Of a stretch of 48,979 bases of DNA, positions 45,165 to 48,979 are shown piece by piece. The stretch lies in contig MNYM01000026.1 in assembly GCA_001873065.1 (NCBI GenBank), forward strand, positions 1 to 48,979, given 5' to 3'. Under the pieces are notes generated by a model. That model searched no databases. It saw nothing but the letters and a program-made list of their open reading frames with translations, and was not told the DNA's origin. The translations under genes and the position numbers were made by a program. Numbering within the stretch: position 1 is the first letter of the stretch; the number at the start of each line of letters is the position of its first letter. The DNA is from Flavobacteriaceae bacterium CG2_30_31_66. Its GTDB lineage: Bacteria; Bacteroidota; Bacteroidia; Flavobacteriales; Flavobacteriaceae.

Positions 45165-45854
45165 TTAGTTGATCCTCTCATCAATCAACCCACAAATTCG
45201 TTCAAATTGCTCCTGAATTCCCAAATCTGAATTGTCAAATTCAATGGCATCATCAGCCTTTATCAATGGTGAATCTTCTCTAGTAGTGTCTATTCTGTCT
45301 CGTTCTTTCACATTGTGCAAAATCTCTTCATAAGTCACAGCATCTCCTTTTTCTACTAACTCTTTATGCCTTCTCAAAGCTCTTTTATCAGCAGAAGCTG
45401 TCATAAAAATTTTCAGTTCAGCATAAGGAAAAACAACCGTTCCAATGTCTCTTCCATCCATCACAATCCCTCCATTTTTGCCCATAGCTTGTTGTTCAGC
45501 AACCAGTTTTTTACGCACTTCAGAAATGGCAGCAACTTTACTCACCAATTGGGAAATTTCCAAAGTGCGAATTTCATTTTCTACATTTTCATCATTTAAA
45601 AACATTTCTGCAAAACCCAATTTTTCATTAAAACGAAATTGTAAAGAAATCGCATCCAAAGAATCAATGAGTTTTTCAACGTCAAAAAAATCCTTTCCAA
45701 TAAAATGCTTTTTTTTAGCAAAAAGAGCTACAGCTCTATACATAGCACCTGTATCAACGTAAATATAATTGTATTTCTTAGCCAATAATTTGGCAATCGT
45801 ACTCTTTCCTGTGGATGAAAATCCGTCAATCGCAATCGTAATTTTTTGTCTCAT
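45165..45854 (-). CDS. cmk: Cytidylate kinase
   Basis: Cmk phosphorylates CMP and dCMP. The product has 229 residues. The P-loop is DGFSSTGKSTIAKLLAKKYN (residues about 10-29), the substrate strand is YVDTGAMYRAVALFA, and DGRDIGTVVFPYAELKIFMT carries the conserved D-G-R-D-I. The lid RALRRHKELVEKG and late RDRIDTTREDSPLIKADDA match Cmk family patterns. The start is ATG 45854, adjacent to the porQ stop, and the pair is in the porQ-cmk order common in flavobacteria. The porQ and cmk genes are likely transcribed together. Confidence 0.95.
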   Translation of the reverse strand: MRQKITIAIDGFSSTGKSTIAKLLAKKYNYIYVDTGAMYRAVALFAKKKHFIGKDFFDVEKLIDSLDAISLQFRFNEKLGFAEMFLNDENVENEIRTLEISQLVSKVAAISEVRKKLVAEQQAMGKNGGIVMDGRDIGTVVFPYAELKIFMTASADKRALRRHKELVEKGDAVTYEEILHNVKERDRIDTTREDSPLIKADDAIEFDNSDLGIQEQFERICGLIDERIN

Positions 45855-46877
45855 TTATCTTTTATCTAAATCAATTTGTAAACTAAAAGTACTGGCATTG
45901 GTAGCCGAATGAAATTTTGAATAGGCATAATTAAACTTAAAGTTGTTCATTTTTAATCCAAATCCGAAAGAAATTCCTCCAAATGTGCGTACATTTTGCA
46001 ATTTCAATTCTGCTGCTCTTCTAAAATTATATCCCAACCTAATATTTATAGCACTCTCAGGAAATAATTCAGCTCCAACTACAAAATGCCTCATAGCATT
46101 GCTTAAAAAACCAACATTTTCATTCGTTATATTTCCTTCCAAATCCGTAGTTTGTTCGGATGGATTTGGTACAGAAATAGCCCATTGCTGCAAATTATCA
46201 ACCGTCAAATACCACTTCAAGGGCACATGCTCCAATCGATACGATGCTCCAATTGCCACCTTCGAAGGAAGCTCTTCGATTTCGTTTGCAAACGATTTGA
46301 CTTGAGTCCCCACATTTCTCACAACAACTGTAAACGAATAGGGTTTATAAGGACTATAATATAAAACACCAAAATCAGTAGCAATTCCATAGGATGTAAA
46401 ATTACTGATAGATGAATTGATAAGCTTCACATTCGCCCCAAAAAACAAGTTTGTCCAAGGTAAATTGCGTGCATAGCCCACAGAAATAGCCAAATCACTC
46501 GCACTAAAATTACCAGTTTCATTTCCTTGTTCGTCAGCACCAATCAGCGTTCCATAATTCAAGTAACTAATACTTCCATGAATCGTTCCAAATCTCCTCG
46601 AAATCAGTCGTGCATAAGACAACGAACCAATATTGATGCCTCCCAAATAACTCGAATAATTCACACTCAGCTGATTATCCATTTCCTGATTAATCACTGA
46701 CGGATTCCAAATAGGCTGATTCACATCATCCATCAATGTCAAAACTTCGCCACCCAACGCAACTTGTCTTGCAGATGTTGCCAAATTTAAAAATTGATAT
46801 ACGTTTTCACCTCCCACTTGTCCATACTGAACCGCAGAAAACAGCAAATAGCAACAAACTGAAGATAGAAATTTCAT
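45855..46877 (-). CDS. porQ: Type IX secretion system protein PorQ
   Basis: PorQ is an outer-membrane barrel protein of the type IX secretion system. It belongs, with PorU, PorV and PorZ, to the attachment part of the system that processes proteins carrying C-terminal sorting domains. The ATG at 46877 (MKFLSSVCCYLLFSAVQYGQ, signal peptide) gives 340 residues; the upstream extension lacks a signal peptide start. The opening VGGENVYQFLNLATSARQVALGG followed by VNQPIWNPSVIN is the diagnostic PorV/PorQ-type N-terminus; the rest is a series of amphipathic strands ending in FSLQIDLDKR. No T9SS substrate is recognised in the window. Confidence 0.9.
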   Translation of the reverse strand: MKFLSSVCCYLLFSAVQYGQVGGENVYQFLNLATSARQVALGGEVLTLMDDVNQPIWNPSVINQEMDNQLSVNYSSYLGGINIGSLSYARLISRRFGTIHGSISYLNYGTLIGADEQGNETGNFSASDLAISVGYARNLPWTNLFFGANVKLINSSISNFTSYGIATDFGVLYYSPYKPYSFTVVVRNVGTQVKSFANEIEELPSKVAIGASYRLEHVPLKWYLTVDNLQQWAISVPNPSEQTTDLEGNITNENVGFLSNAMRHFVVGAELFPESAINIRLGYNFRRAAELKLQNVRTFGGISFGFGLKMNNFKFNYAYSKFHSATNASTFSLQIDLDKR

Positions 46878-47159
46878 TAGACAACAAATAAACAAACTAA
46901 AAAGTGAATAACGAAAATAACACAGAAAATTTTATATCAAAAATCAAACACTTTAAAAATTAACAGAAAAATGTTTTGGTTGATGTTTTTTTGATGGATG
47001 TTGGATTGGTAATAATTGGAAAAATTTAATAAACTTGTTAGTTTTTGAATTTCCATCTTTGAAAGATTGCTAAAAATGGATACTAAGTAAAAAAATATGT
47101 CATAAATGAAATGGTGAAAAGTTATTAGATTTTTCGTTTATTTACCTTTTGATAAAATT
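46878..47159. other. Intergenic stretch without recognised gene
   Basis: About 280 bases upstream of porQ are low-complexity AT-rich sequence without a clear -7 box, ORF or hairpin. The porQ promoter must lie here, but I cannot place it. Confidence 0.4.
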
Positions 47160-47163
47160 ACAG

Positions 47164-47193
47164 ATGACAGCGTCTCGCTATTACCAAAAAAGC
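47164..47193 (+). repeat. Dispersed repeat copy A (AGCGTCTCGCT type)
   Basis: AGCGTCTCGCTATTACC (47169-47185) matches copy B at 47295-47311 in 16 of 17 bases. The AGCG...CGCT arms form a small hairpin. Copies are unrelated to coding sequence. Confidence 0.55.
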
Positions 47194-47209
47194 TAATCAA
47201 CATTTTAAA

Positions 47210-47242
47210 ACACCCGACAGGTTTTTGAAACCTATCAGGTGT
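47210..47242. repeat. Dispersed palindrome, ACAGGTTT type
   Basis: The arms ACACCCGACAGGTTT and AAACCTATCAGGTGT (47210-47224, 47228-47242) pair well across a TTG loop. It resembles the element at 41803-41838 and may serve as a bidirectional terminator. Confidence 0.6.
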
Positions 47243-47280
47243 AACCATCTTTAAAGAATAAAAATCAAATTTATTTTTTT

Positions 47281-47320
47281 TCACAGCTAGTGCGAGCGTC
47301 TCGCTCTTACCCACAAAGCC
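47281..47320 (+). repeat. Dispersed repeat copy B (AGCGTCTCGCT type)
   Basis: AGCGTCTCGCTCTTACC (47295-47311), with a longer flanking palindrome GCGAG-CGT-CTCGC, is related to copy A at 47164-47193. Confidence 0.55.
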
Positions 47321-47455
47321 ATTCCCATTTTATAAAATTCACAGTTTTTAAAATCACAAAAACCCCATTCAAAAACTTTTTAAAAAAATATCCCTAACCA
47401 ATACATATTTTTTCTATTTTTAGAACATTATAACTCTATAAAAAGAAAAAACCGT

Positions 47456-48175
47456 ATGGCATCAACCTCAGAAACAGGTCACAATAAAAATGTGGCTAAC
47501 TTTAGCAGTGCATTCCAAATTCTTCAAGAAATGGGCACGCTTTACAATCCTTCAAACGCTAAAATTCAATTAGCAACCCTCGATCCAATTCGTGCTTCAT
47601 TGCAAACAACCATCAATGAGCTCAATACCAAAAAACCAATCTATAAAAATGCCGTAGCAGAACGAGAAGAAGCCATTGCACCACTCAATAAAATGGTGAC
47701 TAGGGTTTTAAACTACGCAAAATCCATAGACATTTCAATCACAGACAAAGAAAACATTTCCAGTCAAGCCAAGAAAATACGAGGAGTTCAAAAACAAAAA
47801 ACACTCAACCCAGAAACCACCGAAGCATCAGGCATTTCCACCTCACAAATGAGTTATGACAGTCGCATCGCCAATTTAGACGCATTCACAAAGCAATTAG
47901 CTTCCTACCCAGAATACAACCCAAACGAAACTGCCCTTAAAATTGAAACTTTACAAGCCCAGCATACAAATCTAGTCAACCTAAGCACTACTGTAAACAC
48001 CGCAGGCAATGCCCTAATCACAGCAAGAATCAACAGAAACTATATGCTTTACAAAAGCGAAAACAACATCATCCAATTAATGCGAGATATCAAATCCTAT
48101 TTAAAATCTTTAGGAAACGAAGCAAAACCCTATTACAGTGCTATCCAAAAACTAAAATTTGTAGAAAAATTATAA
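47456..48175 (+). CDS. Unknown alpha-helical protein upstream of 21-bp array 2
   Basis: The product has 239 residues and starts with MASTSETGHNKNVANFSSAF. It has no signal peptide or membrane segment, is rich in Lys, Asn, Ala and Thr, and should be mostly helical, with a four-helix-bundle-like pattern in ANFSSAFQILQEMGTLYNPS and in ISTSQMSYDSRIANLDAFTK. The segment ISTSQ.SYD and NFxxLxxxL pattern are features I recall from a conserved flavobacterial hypothetical family, which I cannot verify. No function is known to me. C-ending codons are more frequent than in the neighbours. A terminator follows at 48192, then a 21-bp array. A near-consensus -7 (TATTTTTA, 47416-47423) lies upstream. Confidence 0.78.
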   Translation: MASTSETGHNKNVANFSSAFQILQEMGTLYNPSNAKIQLATLDPIRASLQTTINELNTKKPIYKNAVAEREEAIAPLNKMVTRVLNYAKSIDISITDKENISSQAKKIRGVQKQKTLNPETTEASGISTSQMSYDSRIANLDAFTKQLASYPEYNPNETALKIETLQAQHTNLVNLSTTVNTAGNALITARINRNYMLYKSENNIIQLMRDIKSYLKSLGNEAKPYYSAIQKLKFVEKL

Positions 48176-48191
48176 ATAATACCAATAAAGA

Positions 48192-48214
48192 AAAGGGCAA
48201 CCGCCCTTTTTTTT
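48192..48214 (+). terminator. Terminator after the 47456 gene
   Basis: AAAGGGC and GCCCTTT form a stem with an AACC loop, followed by a run of eight T, 17 bases after the stop. Confidence 0.85.
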
Positions 48215-48289
48215 ATACCCTCTTTAAAAAAATAAATCAATCTAAAAATATATAGATTCCTTCCAATCATCTTCTACAAATCTATTCTC

Positions 48290-48604
48290 TTATTATAAAT
48301 AAAGAAAACATTCTCTTTAATGTACAAATATTTCTCATTATTAAATCAATTATATTCATTAACGTACCGCCATTATTCATATATAAACCGATAATATTCA
48401 TAAATCTATAAACATTTTTCATATGAATATCACTAACATTAATAAACTTCTCGCTAATATTCATTAATACATCAATATTATTCATTAATGTACAAATAAT
48501 TCTCATTAATATTTAGACATTTCTAAATAACGTAGCAATATTTATAAATAATACACCAACATAATTAATTAAAAGAACGCAATTTCTCTTGAATACATCT
48601 TTAA
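48290..48604 (+). repeat. 21-bp tandem array 2, about 15 units
   Basis: Units start at 48290, 48311, 48332, 48353, 48374, 48395, 48416, 48437, 48458, 48479, 48500, 48521, 48542, 48563 and 48584, always 21 bases apart. Each opens with a heptamer close to TATTCAT (seven units have TATTCAT or TTTTCAT/TTCTCAT) followed by a variable 14-nt part near TAATGTACAAATAT. Divergence grows towards both ends. It lies between the terminator of the 47456 gene and the 5S rRNA. The minus strand stays open in heptads of the type MNIIDLI, but I regard this as a by-product of the period. Confidence 0.8.
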
Positions 48605-48763
48605 AAATAGGTTATCATTTTAAATTTCTAAAATATATGTCATATTTGTAATTATTTCAATAAAAAAATACAATATCTAACCTCCAATATTTAGTATATT
48701 TTAAATCCCTCAAAACAATTACCCCCCTACCTCTCAAACAAATAATCTTTAATTATAGCCCAT
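48605..48763. other. AT-rich gap, nothing recognised
   Basis: About 160 bases between array 2 and the rRNA operon terminator hold no ORF, hairpin or promoter that I can support. Confidence 0.4.
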
Positions 48764-48797
48764 AAAAAAACCTCATATCGAGTTGATATGAGGTTTT
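48764..48797 (-). terminator. rRNA operon terminator
   Basis: The arms AAAACCTCATATC (48767-48779) and GATATGAGGTTTT (48785-48797) enclose GAGTT; on the minus strand seven T follow. It sits just after the 5S rRNA 3' end. Confidence 0.85.
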
Positions 48798-48810
48798 CGG
48801 ATTTAAGAAA

Positions 48811-48916
48811 GGCAGCGACCTACTCTCCCACATAAATGCAGTACCATCGGCGCAATTGGGCTTAACTTCTCTGTTCGGTATGGGAAGAGGTGAGCCCCAA
48901 TGCTATAACCACCCTA
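48811..48916 (-). rRNA. rrf: 5S ribosomal RNA
   Basis: On the minus strand the sequence has the conserved 5S core (CCGAACAGAGAAGTTAAGCC and GGGAGAGTAGGTCGCTGCC). It begins near 48916 (AGGGTGGTTATAGC) and ends near 48811. The length of about 106 bases is normal. It is the last gene of an rRNA operon whose 16S and 23S lie outside the window. Ends are placed by helix I and may be off by a few bases. Confidence 0.95.
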
Positions 48917-48979
48917 AATTGTTAGTTATGAGTCTTGGAGTTTTAAGTGATCAGTTTTTTTAAACTAAAAACTTAAAAT
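48917..48979 (-). other. 23S-5S spacer, partial
   Basis: The last 63 bases read, on the minus strand, into the 5S gene and probably belong to the 23S-5S spacer. No further gene is seen. Confidence 0.5.

Noticed and set aside
48282..48506. Minus-strand ORF with MNII heptads in array 2
   Set aside because: Also a by-product of the 21-bp period; no coding character outside the array.

Overview
The window looks like a chromosomal piece of an AT-rich Bacteroidota genome, most likely family Flavobacteriaceae. The signs are a PorQ type IX secretion component, bacillithiol synthesis (BshC), Flavobacteria-style -7 boxes (TAnnTTTG) upstream of many genes, few Shine-Dalgarno-like sequences, frequent TTG starts, DUF1573 and YaiO proteins, and a GroEL-independent housekeeping set typical of marine flavobacteria. 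Species cannot be named from the sequence alone.

Layout. (1) 1-3400: accessory start, with the 3' part of a type III DNA methyltransferase, a decayed or empty downstream region carrying a dispersed palindromic repeat, and a perfect 21-bp tandem array leading into an unknown helical protein. (2) 3470-9130: an Mpo1-like membrane protein, a ParE-type toxin-antitoxin pair fused by overlap to csaA, a 52-aa YqaE/Pmp3 gene on the minus strand, a large FAD/Fe-S dehydrogenase and an aldo/keto reductase. (3) 9190-20940: a secreted unknown, valS, a DUF1573 protein, a retropepsin-PDZ protein, an aminotransferase-murB pair, then a small Cys-rich membrane protein, a GT2, an ECF sigma factor, an atypical Nramp-like transporter and lipA. 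(4) 20852-21461: a 600-bp gap with a possible 28-aa ORF and two tandem small-RNA-like units that share a GGGGG-loop hairpin. (5) 21462-27845: FtsX-like permease, namZ, a YkgJ-type protein, argS, lpd. (6) 27966-37368: a putative exopolysaccharide operon (HEAT protein, processive GT2, TPR/YaiO barrel, DUF4838 lipoprotein, DUF1573 lipoprotein, LysM protein) and a duplicated membrane protein. (7) 37503-46877: bshC, M14 peptidase, a structured intergenic element, rpsA, a frameshifted ridA-like gene, queE, cmk, porQ. (8) 46878-48979: repeat-rich gap, a second unknown helical protein followed by a second 21-bp array, then a 5S rRNA (minus strand) with its terminator.

The most unusual signals are the two 21-bp-period arrays, one GC-rich and upstream of an unknown gene, one AT-rich and downstream of another unknown gene. 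Each unit has a 6-7-nt constant part and a 14-15-nt variable part, and the spacing never slips. The second is the pair of tandem minus-strand RNA-like units in the lipA-permease gap. Functions of both are unknown to me and are stated as hypotheses only. All family assignments come from recognising motifs by eye; no database search was run.
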